A DNA stretch of 64,000 bases, from positions 62,001-126,000 of the forward strand of contig JAFDWH010000021.1 in the NCBI GenBank assembly GCA_018268595.1, given 5' to 3'. Shown in pieces: positions 1 to 9,102 of the stretch. The notes below the pieces were generated by a model, which worked only from the letters and a program-made list of their open reading frames with translations, was not told where the DNA came from and did not search any database. Source of the stretch: Actinomycetota bacterium (GTDB lineage Bacteria > Actinomycetota > Thermoleophilia > Solirubrobacterales > Solirubrobacteraceae). Each line of letters starts with the position of its first letter. The stretch's first letter is position 1. A program made the position numbers and the translations under genes.

Positions 1-1
1 G

Positions 2-835
2 GCGGTCGAGTCGGGCGTCCAGGTCGTGCGCGAGCTGAGCGACCTGATCGCGCAGGGGCACGAGATCGCTCCCGGCACGATCGAGGCGGTGCAGGGCGCG
101 CTCGACCAGCGCGAGTCGCCGGCGCGGATCCTCGAGGACGTCGTCTGGCGCCACCGCTCCACGAAGGTCGCGCCGAAGACGGTCAACCAGAAGCGCTACG
201 TCGACTCGATCCGCCGCAACACGATCACGTTCGGCGTCGGTCCCGCCGGCACCGGCAAGACGTTCCTCGCGGTCGCGATGGCGGCCGCCGCGCTCTCCCG
301 CCGCGAGGTCAACCGCATCATCCTCACGCGCCCGGCCGTCGAGGCGGGCGAGCGGCTCGGCTTCCTGCCCGGCGACCTGATGGCGAAGGTCGACCCGTAC
401 CTGCGCCCGCTGTTCGACGCGCTGCACGACATGATCGACCCGGAGCGCGTCTCGACGTACCTCGACCGCGGCGTGATCGAGGTCGCCCCGCTCGCGTTCA
501 TGCGCGGGCGCACGCTCAACGACAGCTTCATCATCCTCGACGAGGCGCAGAACACGAGTCCCGAGCAGATGAAGATGTTCCTGACGCGGCTCGGCTTCAA
601 CTCGAAGATGGTCGTGACCGGCGACGTGACGCAGATAGACCTGCCGAGCGACCAGCAGTCCGGGCTCGTCGCGGTCGGCGAGGTGCTCGACGAGGTCGAG
701 GGGATCGAGTTCATCCGCTTCGGCGGCGAGGACGTCGTGCGCCACAAGCTCGTGCAGCGGATCGTCGCCGCCTACGCCGACCACCAGCAGCGGCTCGCGC
801 CCGAGCTGCGACCCGCCGACCGCCGGCGGGCATAG
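2..835 (+). CDS. phoH: PhoH family ATPase, 5' end outside the window
   Basis: P-loop ATPase of the PhoH/PhoH2-like family, thought to act in RNA metabolism. The reading frame is open to the left edge, so the true start lies upstream; the first GTG at 26 is probably internal. Visible motifs are Walker A GPAGTGKT and Walker B with the family signature LDEAQN. The C-terminal tail is basic and ends in DRRRA. It is followed by ybeY and era, the common bacterial phoH-ybeY-era order, which supports a role in ribosome and RNA quality control. A 162-bp palindromic element separates it from ybeY, so the operon is not tightly packed here. Confidence 0.93.
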   Translation, partial: AVESGVQVVRELSDLIAQGHEIAPGTIEAVQGALDQRESPARILEDVVWRHRSTKVAPKTVNQKRYVDSIRRNTITFGVGPAGTGKTFLAVAMAAAALSRREVNRIILTRPAVEAGERLGFLPGDLMAKVDPYLRPLFDALHDMIDPERVSTYLDRGVIEVAPLAFMRGRTLNDSFIILDEAQNTSPEQMKMFLTRLGFNSKMVVTGDVTQIDLPSDQQSGLVAVGEVLDEVEGIEFIRFGGEDVVRHKLVQRIVAAYADHQQRLAPELRPADRRRA

Positions 836-836
836 G

Positions 837-998
837 GTGGCCCCCGCGGTGGGTACACACATCGTTCGACGGTCCCGCATGACCGCCTGGCTGTGTCCTC
901 GGATCTCGAAATACCGTTGGTATTCCTTCGATCCTGCGTCCTTGCCAGTCGGCCCGCGGGCCTCGTCGAACGACGCGCGTACCCACCGCGGGGACCAC
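837..998. repeat. 162-bp intergenic imperfect palindrome, copy 1
   Basis: The whole phoH-ybeY gap folds back on itself. The outer arms CCCCGCGGTGGGTAC (842-856) and GTACCCACCGCGGGG (979-993) are perfect inverted repeats. They are extended by GTGG/CCAC at 837-840 and 995-998. Further in, CGTTCGACG (862-870) pairs with CGTCGAACG (964-972). The apex is AATACC-GTT-GGTATT near 914-928. Between these blocks the arms match with scattered, mostly transition-type differences. Internal landmarks (CTGGC, CGG-TCTCG, the apical stem, CTTCGA, GCG, GCCAG) recur in the element at 55858-56026, so the two look like one family. The DNA reads open in one frame, but I see no protein signal in it. Confidence 0.8.
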
Positions 999-1003
999 TG
1001 TCG

Positions 1004-1438
1004 ATGATCGAAGTAGAGGTGATCGGCCTCGACGACGGGGTGATCGACGAGCTGACCGCGCTCGACGTCGAGGAGCTGTGCGTGCTCGCGTTCTCCTCGG
1101 CGGGGATCGAAGACGGCCACGTCGCGGTCGCGTTCGTCGACGAGCAGACGATCCAGACGCTCAACCGCGACCACCGCGGCAGAGACGCCCCGACCGACGT
1201 GCTGTCGTTCCCGATCGACGGGGTCGAGGACGGGGCGGCCGGGAGCGGGGCGGCGGGAGCCGGGTCGAACGGCGCGCCGCGCGAGCTGGGCGACGTCGTC
1301 ATCTGCCCGCCCTGCACGGAGGACATCAGCGAGGCGGTCGTGCATGGCGCGCTGCACCTCACCGGGATGGATCACGAGGTCGACGACGGCGAGATGCTCG
1401 CGCTCCAGGCCGAGCTGCTGCGCTGGGTGCGCGAGTGA
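1004..1438 (+). CDS. ybeY: Endoribonuclease YbeY (16S rRNA maturation)
   Basis: Zinc-dependent endoribonuclease needed for 16S rRNA 3'-end maturation and ribosome quality control. The family signature is near the C-terminus: HGALHLTGMDH, giving the three metal-binding histidines, after the conserved PTDVLSFP block. I chose ATG 1004 (MIEVEV), giving 144 aa, the usual family length. A longer frame from 893 would translate half of the upstream palindrome. The stretch between the DVLSF block and the His motif is rich in Gly and Ala (GAAGSGAAGAGS), a lineage-specific insertion. Its stop codon overlaps the era start in GTGA. Confidence 0.94.
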   Translation: MIEVEVIGLDDGVIDELTALDVEELCVLAFSSAGIEDGHVAVAFVDEQTIQTLNRDHRGRDAPTDVLSFPIDGVEDGAAGSGAAGAGSNGAPRELGDVVICPPCTEDISEAVVHGALHLTGMDHEVDDGEMLALQAELLRWVRE

Positions 1439-2352
1439 GCGCCGGAGCGGACACCGGCACCGGCACGGGGACCACGCGCAGCGGCTTCGTCGCGCTCGCG
1501 GGGCGGCCGAACGTCGGCAAGTCGACGCTCGTCAACGCGATCGTCGGGCGCAAGGTCGCGATCGTCTCCGACAAGCCGCAGACGACGCGCCGCGCGATCC
1601 GCGGCGTCGCGACGACCGACGACTCACAGCTCGTGCTGGTCGACCTGCCCGGCGTCCAGCGCCCGCGCGACGCGCTGACGGCGCGCATGCAGCGGCGCGT
1701 GGAGAGCGAGTTGGCGGACGCCGACGCGGCGCTGCTGCTCGTCAACGCGATCCAGGGCATCGGCCCGGGCGACCGCTTCATCGCGAGACTGCTGGCGGGA
1801 GCTAGAACGCCGGTCGTGGTGGCGGTCAACAAGGTCGACCGCTGCTCGCGTGCGGAGACGATGGCGGCGCTGGCGGCTGCCGCGGAGCTGGGCGTGGGCG
1901 ACGAGATCTTCCCGATCTCCGCGCGCACCGGCCAGGGCCTCGGCGCGCTCGTGGAGCACCTCGCGGGGCTGCTGCCGGAGGGGCCGTTCTTCTTCCCGCC
2001 GGAGGAGCGCTCGGACCAGTCCGAGCAGGTGCTGCTCGCCGAGCTGGTGCGCGAGCAGGTGCTGCGCCGCACGCGTCAAGAGGTCCCGCACGCGGTCGAG
2101 GTCGAGGTCGAGGAGATCGAGGAGCGGCGCGACGACCTGATCGCCGTGCGCGCGGTGATCTGGGTCGAGGCCGAGTCGCAGAAGGGCATCCTGATCGGCG
2201 CCGGCGGCGGCATGATCAGAGCGATCGGCACGGCCGCGCGCAAGGAGCTGGAGCGGGAGCTGGGCTGCCGCGTCCACCTCGAGCTGGCCGTCCGCGTCCG
2301 CCGCGCCTGGCGCTCCGACGACCGGCTGCTGGACCGGCTGGGGATCGAGTAG
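1435..2352 (+). CDS. era: GTPase Era
   Basis: Ras-like GTPase that binds the 3' end of 16S rRNA during 30S assembly. G1 is GRPNVGKST, switch region QTTRRAIRG, G3 DLPGV, G4 NKVD, G5 SARTG. A C-terminal KH domain follows, with ILIGAGGGMIRAIG as its GxxG turn. G3 has Leu where most Era proteins have DTPG. The start is GTG 1435 in a 4-nt overlap with ybeY, giving 305 aa; the first 14 residues are a Gly/Thr-rich extension before the P-loop. The gene ends 7 nt from the convergent MFS gene, and I see no clear hairpin in the gap. Confidence 0.95.
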   Translation: MSAGADTGTGTGTTRSGFVALAGRPNVGKSTLVNAIVGRKVAIVSDKPQTTRRAIRGVATTDDSQLVLVDLPGVQRPRDALTARMQRRVESELADADAALLLVNAIQGIGPGDRFIARLLAGARTPVVVAVNKVDRCSRAETMAALAAAAELGVGDEIFPISARTGQGLGALVEHLAGLLPEGPFFFPPEERSDQSEQVLLAELVREQVLRRTRQEVPHAVEVEVEEIEERRDDLIAVRAVIWVEAESQKGILIGAGGGMIRAIGTAARKELERELGCRVHLELAVRVRRAWRSDDRLLDRLGIE

Positions 2353-2359
2353 CGGCGCT

Positions 2360-3739
2360 TCAGCGCGCGCGCACGCCGCGGCGCCCCACGCTCGCCGCCA
2401 GCACGAACGCGCTGACGCCCGCGAGAACGAGCGCCAGCTCGTGCAGGCCGGCGCTGTCGACGCCGTCGGCGAAGACGACGCCGAGCAGGCTGGTGGACAG
2501 CACGGCGCCGACGAAGCGGCAGGTCTGGAAGAGGCCGGCGGCGGCGCCGGTGCGCTCAGGGTCGCTGGCGCCGTAGAGCGCCGACTGCAGGCCGAGGTTG
2601 TTGAAGCCGATCGGGATGCCCAGCACGACCGTCGCGGGCACGATCGCCCACAGCGGCGTGCCGGTCGTGAACGTCGCGAGCAGCAGCGTGCCGACGACCA
2701 TCGCGCACGCGCCGGCGATCAACGCCGCCCGCTCGCCGCGCCGCGCGACGAGTCGCGCCGCGACCGGGGCCGCCACCACCGCCACGCCGGCGAGCGGCGC
2801 CACCAGCAGGCCCGTCTGTCCGGAGCTGAAGCCGCGCGCCGCCTCCAACCACAGCGGCAGCGCGAAGAAGATCCCGAACGCGACGACGTTGACCAGCAGG
2901 TACTGCGCGCAGACGGCGAGCAGCCTGCGGTTGCCCGCGAGCATCCGCACGTCGAGGAACGGCTCGGCGCGCCGGCGGTCGCTCCACACGAGCGCCGCCC
3001 CCGCCAGCAGGGCGACCGGCACCAGCCACCACAGCGGCTGCTCGGCGAACGACAGCAGCAGCGCCAGCATGCTCGCGAGCAGCGCCGTGAACGCCGCGAT
3101 CCCCGGCAGGTCCACGATCCGCCGCACCACCGCGAGCGACACGCCGCCGGCATGCTGGCGGTCGCGCGGCAGCCAGCGCAGCGCGAGCGGCAGCGCGACC
3201 AGCCCGAACGCGACGTTGACGAGGAAGATCGCCGGCCAGCCGGCGAGCGCCACGAGCCCGCCGCCGACGACCGGGCCGAGCGCCGCGGTGGAGGAGTTCG
3301 CGATCGTGATCGCGGCGATCGACGACGGCGCCGGTCGCCCGCCGCCGGAGGCGCGCCGCAGCAGCGCGAGGCCGGCCGGGTAGCCGGCCGAGGTGCCGAC
3401 CGCCAGCAGCAGGCGCGCCGCGATCAGCCAGCCGAAGCTCGGCGCGAACGGCCCGAGCGCGCCCGCGACGATCACGACCACGAAGCCGAGGCACTGCAGC
3501 CGCCGCGGGCCGAACTGGTCGGCGAGGCGGCCGAGCACCGACTGGCCGACCGCCGCGACGAGGTAGAAGCTGGAGATCAACCACGACAGCGAGACGACGC
3601 CGACGTCGAAGTCGCGCCCGACGCGCACGAGCGCGACCGCGATCATCGAGCTGTTGATCGGGTTGAGGACCGTCCCCAGCAGGATCGCCGCGAGCACGCG
3701 CCCCGGCACGCGCGCCGGGGCTGCCGTCGGCGAGACCAT
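2360..3739 (-). CDS. MFS drug/metabolite exporter (DHA2-like)
   Basis: Polytopic inner-membrane transporter of the major facilitator superfamily. It has about 14 hydrophobic segments, and the MFS signature after TM2 appears as LGRLADQFGPRRL. Length is 459 aa from ATG 3739. This start lies 7 nt after a minus-strand TAGCGT box, matching the leaderless pattern of the window. The longer open frame upstream is antisense to the phosphopantetheinyl transferase and is rejected. Substrate is unknown. The divergent neighbour activates carrier proteins, so a link with a secondary metabolite is possible but unproven. Confidence 0.85.
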   Translation of the reverse strand: MVSPTAAPARVPGRVLAAILLGTVLNPINSSMIAVALVRVGRDFDVGVVSLSWLISSFYLVAAVGQSVLGRLADQFGPRRLQCLGFVVVIVAGALGPFAPSFGWLIAARLLLAVGTSAGYPAGLALLRRASGGGRPAPSSIAAITIANSSTAALGPVVGGGLVALAGWPAIFLVNVAFGLVALPLALRWLPRDRQHAGGVSLAVVRRIVDLPGIAAFTALLASMLALLLSFAEQPLWWLVPVALLAGAALVWSDRRRAEPFLDVRMLAGNRRLLAVCAQYLLVNVVAFGIFFALPLWLEAARGFSSGQTGLLVAPLAGVAVVAAPVAARLVARRGERAALIAGACAMVVGTLLLATFTTGTPLWAIVPATVVLGIPIGFNNLGLQSALYGASDPERTGAAAGLFQTCRFVGAVLSTSLLGVVFADGVDSAGLHELALVLAGVSAFVLAASVGRRGVRAR

Positions 3740-3746
3740 CGACGGC

Positions 3747-3756
3747 ACGCTAGCGT
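3747..3756. promoter_or_regulatory. Bidirectional -10 element, perfect palindrome ACGCTAGCGT
   Basis: The 10-bp palindrome presents TAGCGT (fits TANNNT) on both strands: 3751-3756 on plus and 3752-3747 on minus. Each box ends exactly 7 nt before a start codon, ATG 3764 rightward and ATG 3739 leftward. Both flanking genes would therefore be leaderless and would share one melted region. No clear -35 box is visible on either side. Confidence 0.6.
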
Positions 3757-3763
3757 CCGGGCG

Positions 3764-4465
3764 ATGACGCAGCTCCGCTGGCAGTCCGGGCCGGTGCGGC
3801 CCCGCCTGGCCGGCGACGCGGTCGACGTGTGGCTTGTCGCGCTCGACGGCGCGCCCCCCGGCGCTCCCGCCGACGCCCCGCTGAGCGCGGCCGAGCGCGA
3901 GCGCGCGGCGCGCTTCGCGAGCGACGAGGACCGCGCTCGCTGGACGACCGCGCGCGCCGCCCTGCGCGAGCTGCTGGGCGGCTATCTCGGCGTCCCGCCG
4001 GACGCGCTGCGGTTCGCGGACGGGCCGCACGGCAAGCCCGAGCTGGCCGGCGGGGAAGGCCCGGCCGGCGGCGAAGCGCTGCGCTTCAACCTCTCGCACT
4101 CCGGCGGCACCGCGCTGATCGCGGTCGCGCAGGGCCGCGAGGTGGGGATCGACGTGGAGCTGCCGCGCCGCGCCGTCGACCACGTCGCGATCGCCCGCCG
4201 CGTGCTCGACGCGGCCGCGGCGGAGCGCATCGCCGCGCTCGAGGACCCGCGCGAGCGCGAGCGGGCCTTCCTGCGCGCCTGGGTCCGCTGGGAGGCCGTC
4301 CTGAAGTGCCGCGGGACCGGCATCGGCGGCGGCGAGGCGCCGCCGACCGGCCCGCGGCCGTGGGTCGTCGACCTCGACCTCGACCCGCCCGGCGCCGCTG
4401 CGCTCGCGGTCGAGCGGGGGCCGGCGACGGTCCACACGTGGCGTTGGCCGCCCGCGCAGTCCTGA
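3764..4465 (+). CDS. 4'-phosphopantetheinyl transferase (Sfp type)
   Basis: Transfers the phosphopantetheine arm of CoA to acyl or peptidyl carrier proteins. Sfp-type signatures are FNLSHSGG, the Mg-binding GIDVE, and [19 protein letters not shown]. In that last motif the family usually has W-x-x-K-E-A. Here the Lys is Trp (WVRWEA), a variation seen directly in the sequence; the Glu and the downstream Lys remain. Length is 233 aa. The start is ATG 3764, 7 nt after a TAGCGT box shared with the divergent exporter. No NRPS or PKS gene lies nearby, so its target is elsewhere, perhaps a fatty-acid or siderophore carrier protein. Confidence 0.88.
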   Translation: MTQLRWQSGPVRPRLAGDAVDVWLVALDGAPPGAPADAPLSAAERERAARFASDEDRARWTTARAALRELLGGYLGVPPDALRFADGPHGKPELAGGEGPAGGEALRFNLSHSGGTALIAVAQGREVGIDVELPRRAVDHVAIARRVLDAAAAERIAALEDPRERERAFLRAWVRWEAVLKCRGTGIGGGEAPPTGPRPWVVDLDLDPPGAAALAVERGPATVHTWRWPPAQS

Positions 4466-4488
4466 CCCCGCCTACAATCTCCCGACTC

Positions 4489-5097
4489 ATGCCCGACTCC
4501 GCCATCGCGTTCGACGACCGCGGCCTCGTCCCGTGCATCGCGCAGGACTGGCGGACGGGGGAGGTCCTCACGCTCGCGTACATGAACCGCGAGGCGCTCG
4601 AGCGCACGCGCGCCACCGGCGAGGTGCACTACTGGAGCCGCTCGCGCAACGAGCTGTGGCACAAGGGCGCCACCTCCGGCAACGTGCAGAGGCTGAAGGG
4701 CCTGCGGGTCGACTGCGACGGCGACGCGCTGCTCGCGCTGGTCGAGCCGGCCGGGCCCGCCTGCCACACCGGCGAGCGCACGTGCTTCTTCACGGGCGAC
4801 CTGACGCCCGGCGCGCCGTACGAGACGCTGCCGGCGTTGGAGCGCACGATCGAAGCACGCGCACAGGCCGCCGACACGTCCAGCTCCTACACCGCCAAGC
4901 TGCTCGCCGACCCGCAGCTCGCCGGCGCGAAGGTCGAGGAGGAGGCCGAGGAGGTCGTGCGCGCGGTGCGCGAGGAGAGCGACGAGCGCGTCGCCAACGA
5001 GGCGGCCGACGTGCTCTACCACCTCGCCGTGCTGCTGCGCAGCCGCGGGCTGAGCCTCGCCGACGCCGAGCGCGTGCTCGACGCGCGCAGCCGCTGA
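4489..5097 (+). CDS. hisIE: Bifunctional HisI-HisE (histidine biosynthesis)
   Basis: Fusion of phosphoribosyl-AMP cyclohydrolase and phosphoribosyl-ATP pyrophosphohydrolase, steps 3 and 2 of histidine synthesis. The N-terminal domain (about 1-105) has [18 protein letters not shown] and the metal ligands in [11 protein letters not shown]. The C-terminal domain (about 115-202) has the MazG-like acidic helix [11 protein letters not shown] and ADVLYHL. The start is ATG 4489, 10 nt after TACAAT (4473-4478), the best -10 match near this cluster. No other his gene is in the window. It sits 13 nt before trpE, so histidine and tryptophan genes are probably co-transcribed. Confidence 0.94.
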   Translation: MPDSAIAFDDRGLVPCIAQDWRTGEVLTLAYMNREALERTRATGEVHYWSRSRNELWHKGATSGNVQRLKGLRVDCDGDALLALVEPAGPACHTGERTCFFTGDLTPGAPYETLPALERTIEARAQAADTSSSYTAKLLADPQLAGAKVEEEAEEVVRAVREESDERVANEAADVLYHLAVLLRSRGLSLADAERVLDARSR

Positions 5098-5110
5098 GCC
5101 CCGCCCGCCG

Positions 5111-6603
5111 ATGGCGCCCCCGACCGACACCGAGCCCGCACCTGCCGCGCCCGCGCTGCAGGTCGCGCCGTCGCTCGACGACGTCCGCGAGCTCGCGCGC
5201 GAGCACAACCTCATCCCGCTGCGGCACACGTTCGTGGAGGACTGCGAGACGCCGATCTCCGCCTTCCTCAAGCTGCGCGGCGACGGCCCGGCGTTCCTGC
5301 TGGAGTCGGCCGAGCAGGGGCGCGTCGGGCGCTGGTCGTTCATCGGCTTCAAGCCCCGCAGCGTGCTGCGCTGGTCGCTCGGCGACCCGGGCGACCCGTA
5401 CGCGCTCGCGGCCGCGGAGGTCGCCCGCTGGAGCCAGGCGCCGCTGCCGGACCTGCCGCCGTTCGCCGGCGGCGCGGTCGGTTGCTTCGGCTACGACCTC
5501 GTGCGCACGGTCGAGCCGCTCGGCGCACCGAACCCGGACCCGCTCGGTGTGCCCGACCTCGCGCTGATGCTGACCGACGTGCTGGTCGCGTTCGACCACC
5601 TCAGACGCGAGCTGACGATCCTCGCGAACGTCTACGCGGACGAGGGCGACGAGCTCGAGCGCGCCTACGCCGCCGCGGTCGAGGCGATCGCCGACGTGCG
5701 CCGCCGGCTCGCCGGCCCGCTCCCGCAGGCGCCGGCCGCGTCGCCCGCGCGCGACCGCAGCGCGCCGACCTGGACGAGCAACATGCCGCCCGAGCAGTTC
5801 GAGGGGATGGTCGAGCGGATCGTCGAGTACATCCACGCCGGCGACGCCTACCAGGTCGTGCCGAGCCAGCGCTGGTCGGCCTCGGTCCCGGTCGAGGCGT
5901 TCTCGATCTACCGTGGCCTGCGCGCCGTCAACCCGAGCCCGTACATGTACTTCCTCGACTTCGGCGACTTCGAGATCGCCGGCGCGTCGCCCGAGCCGCT
6001 CGTGACGGTCCACGACGGCCGCATCGAGACGCGCCCGATCGCCGGCACGCGCCCGCGCGGCGGCAGCGCCGAGGAGGACAGGCGGATCGCCGAGGAGCTG
6101 CTCGCCGACGAGAAGGAGCGCGCCGAGCACGTGATGCTCGTCGACCTCGGCCGCAACGACGTCGGGCGTGTCTCCGAGTACGGCTCCGTGAAGGTCGACG
6201 CCTACATGGAGATCGAGTCCTACAGCCACGTGATGCACATCGTCTCGCGCGTGTCCGGGCGCCTGCGCGAGGACGTCGGGCCGCTCGATGCGCTGCGCTC
6301 GATCCTCCCGGCGGGTACGCTCTCGGGCGCCCCGAAAGTCCGTGCGATGCAGATCATCGACGAGCTGGAGCCCGTCAAGCGCGGCGGCTACGGGGGCGCG
6401 ATCGGCTACCTGTCCTACACCGGCGATCTCGACACGTGCATCCACATCCGGACGGTCGTGGTGAAGGACGGCGTCGCGCACGTGCAGGCAGGCGGCGGCA
6501 CGGTCGCCGACGCGAAGCCGGACTACGAGCTGCGCGAGTCGGAGGCGAAGGCGCGCGCGGTGAAGCAGGCGATCGAGCTGGCGGCGGCGCAGCCTGACTG
6601 GCC

Positions 6604-6607
<4 letters not shown>
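5111..6607 (+). CDS. trpE: Anthranilate synthase component I
   Basis: Converts chorismate to anthranilate with ammonia from TrpG, the committed step of tryptophan synthesis. The N-terminal half has LLES (in FLLESAEQGRVGRWSF), the tryptophan feedback-site motif. The C-terminal half has PSPYMYFLDF, GASPEPLV, RPIAGTRPRG, DLGRNDVGRV and AGTLSGAPKVRAM, all diagnostic. Length is 498 aa from ATG 5111, with a Pro/Ala-rich N-terminus. It overlaps trpG by 4 nt (ATGA). I found no leader peptide or attenuator ahead of it because hisIE occupies the upstream DNA. Confidence 0.97.
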
Positions 6608-7193
<586 letters not shown>

Positions 7194-7197
<4 letters not shown>

Positions 7198-8249
7198 GCG
7201 ACGGGCGCGACGTGATCACGCGCGCGATCGACGCGCTCGCCTCGGGCGAGGACATCGGCGCGGACCTCGCCGCCGCCGTGCTGGCCGAGATCATGGCCGG
7301 CAACGCGAGCGAGCCGCAGATCGCAGGGTTCCTGATCGCGCTGCGCACGAAGGGCGAGACGGTCGAGGAGATCGCCGGCCTCGCGCGCACGATGCGGGAG
7401 CTGGCGGCGCCCGTGAAGGTCGACCACACGCGCGACGACCTGCTCGACGTCGTCGGCACGGGCGGCGGGCGCCAGACGTTCAACGTCTCGACGACGGCGG
7501 CGCTGATCGCCGCCGGCGCCGGCTGCACGGTCGCCAAGCACGGCAACCGCTCGGCGACCGGCCTGTCCGGCGCGGCCGACGTGCTGGAGGCGCTCGGCGC
7601 GCGCATCGACATCGAGCCCTCGGCGGTCGGCCGCTGCGTCGACGCGGTCGGCTTCGGCTTCATGTTCGCGCCCCGGCACCACGCCGCCACGCGCTACGTG
7701 ATCCCCGTGCGCAGAGCGCTCGCGGTGCGCACGATCTTCAACTTCCTCGGGCCGCTGACGAACCCGGCCGGCGTCACGCGCCAGCTCACCGGCGTCGCCG
7801 ACCGCCGCTACCTCGACGCGATCGCCGGCGCGTTCGCCCAGCTCGGCGCCGCGCACGTGCTGGTCGTCTCGAGCGAGGACGGGCTCGACGAGCTGTCGAC
7901 CTGCGCCCCGAGCGCGGTCGTGGAGGTGCGCGACGGGCGCTTGAGCAGCTTCACCGTCGACGCGGCCGAGGTCGGTCTCGACGGCGCCCGGCCGCACGAG
8001 CTGAACGGCGGCACGCCGGAGGTCAACGCCGAGATCACGCGCCGGATCCTCGCCGGCGAGCGCGGCGCCCCGCGCGACGTGGCGGTGTTGAACGCGGGCG
8101 CGGGGGTGTACGCGAGCGGTCGCGCGGAGACGTTGGAGGCGGGCGTGCGCGCCGCCGAGGCCGCGATCGACGCGGGCGCGGCGGCGGCGGTGCTCGAGCG
8201 CTACGTCGCCTTCACCCAGGCAGCGGCACGGGAGGGATCGTCGGCATGA
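7194..8249 (+). CDS. trpD: Anthranilate phosphoribosyltransferase
   Basis: Transfers phosphoribose from PRPP to anthranilate. Signatures are DVVGTGGGRQTFNVST (PRPP site), KHGNRSATGLSGAADVLEAL, FAPRHHAATRYVIPVRR and RTIFNFLGPLTNPA. GTG 7194 is chosen because it overlaps the trpG stop (GTGA) and gives 351 aa, normal for the family. Longer in-frame extensions would run through trpG. The trpC start overlaps its stop. Confidence 0.97.
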
Positions 8250-9037
8250 ACACGCTCGAGCGCATCGTCGACGCGACCCGCCGTGAGGTGGAGCAGCGCC
8301 GCGACGCGATCCCGCTCGCGACGCTGGAGCGGCAGCTGATCGCGCGCGGCGACGACCGCCCCTTCGCGGAGGCGCTCGTGCATCCCGGCATCAGCGTGAT
8401 CGCCGAGCACAAGCGCCGCTCGCCGTCGGCCGGCGCGATCCGCGAAGGCGCGACGGTGACGGAGATCGTGTGCGCCTACGAGCGCGCCGGCGCCGCCGCG
8501 CTGTCGATCCTGACCGAGGGCCCGCACTTCGGCGGCTCGCTCGACGACCTGCGCGAGGCGCGCGCCGCGACGCGGCTGCCGATCCTGCGCAAGGACTTCG
8601 TCGTCGACCACTACCAGCTCTACGAGTCGGCCGCGGTCGGCGCCGACGCGATCCTGCTGATCGTCGCCGCGCTCGAGCCGCGCCAGCTCGAGCGGCTCCA
8701 CCGCGACGCGCGCGCGCTCGACCTCGACGTGCTGGTCGAGGTGCACGACGCGCGCGAGCTGGACGTCGCGCTCGAGCTCGACGCCGACCTGATCGGCATC
8801 AACAACCGCGACCTGACCGACTTCACGGTCGACGTGCAGCGCACGTTCGAGCTGCTGTCCGACATCCCGGCCGGCAAGACGGTCGTGTCCGAGTCCGGCA
8901 TCGGGACGCGCGACCAGCTCGACGAGCTGGAGCGCGTCGGCGTCGACGCCGTGCTGGTGGGGGAGGCGCTGATGCGCTCCGACGACGTCGAAGCCGCCTG
9001 CCGCGCGCTGACCGGGCAGAGCGAGGACGCGGTTTAG
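8246..9037 (+). CDS. trpC: Indole-3-glycerol phosphate synthase
   Basis: TIM-barrel enzyme that closes the indole ring. Signatures are IAEHKRRSPSAGAI, LTEGPHFGGS, LRKDFVVDHYQLYES, GINNRDLTDF and VSESGIGTRDQL, together giving the catalytic Lys and Glu residues of the family. Length is 263 aa from ATG 8246, overlapping trpD by 4 nt. It is mono-functional; trpF is separate downstream. The 65-nt gap after it, before htrA, is the first break in translational coupling in the cluster. Confidence 0.97.
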   Translation: MNTLERIVDATRREVEQRRDAIPLATLERQLIARGDDRPFAEALVHPGISVIAEHKRRSPSAGAIREGATVTEIVCAYERAGAAALSILTEGPHFGGSLDDLREARAATRLPILRKDFVVDHYQLYESAAVGADAILLIVAALEPRQLERLHRDARALDLDVLVEVHDARELDVALELDADLIGINNRDLTDFTVDVQRTFELLSDIPAGKTVVSESGIGTRDQLDELERVGVDAVLVGEALMRSDDVEAACRALTGQSEDAV

Positions 9038-9102
9038 CCGCTGCCGGTGGCACCGACTCTTAAGCTCCGGTTGAGCGCCGACGGCAAGATGTGCCGAGTC
9101 GC

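Noticed and set aside
893-1003. N-terminal extension of YbeY through the palindrome
   Set aside because: The extra 37 residues have no family similarity and come from the inverted-repeat DNA. ATG 1004 gives the normal length.
2441-4465. Very long open frames opposite or out of frame to real genes (for example 2441-4465, 4790-6481, 17250-19247, 38429-41104, 41620-43944)
   Set aside because: They are Arg/Ala/Gly/His-rich, lack domain motifs and lie antisense to recognised genes. High GC removes stop codons, so these are shadows.
5098-5110. Trp attenuator or leader peptide before trpE
   Set aside because: Only 13 nt separate hisIE and trpE, with no room for a leader peptide or alternative hairpins.
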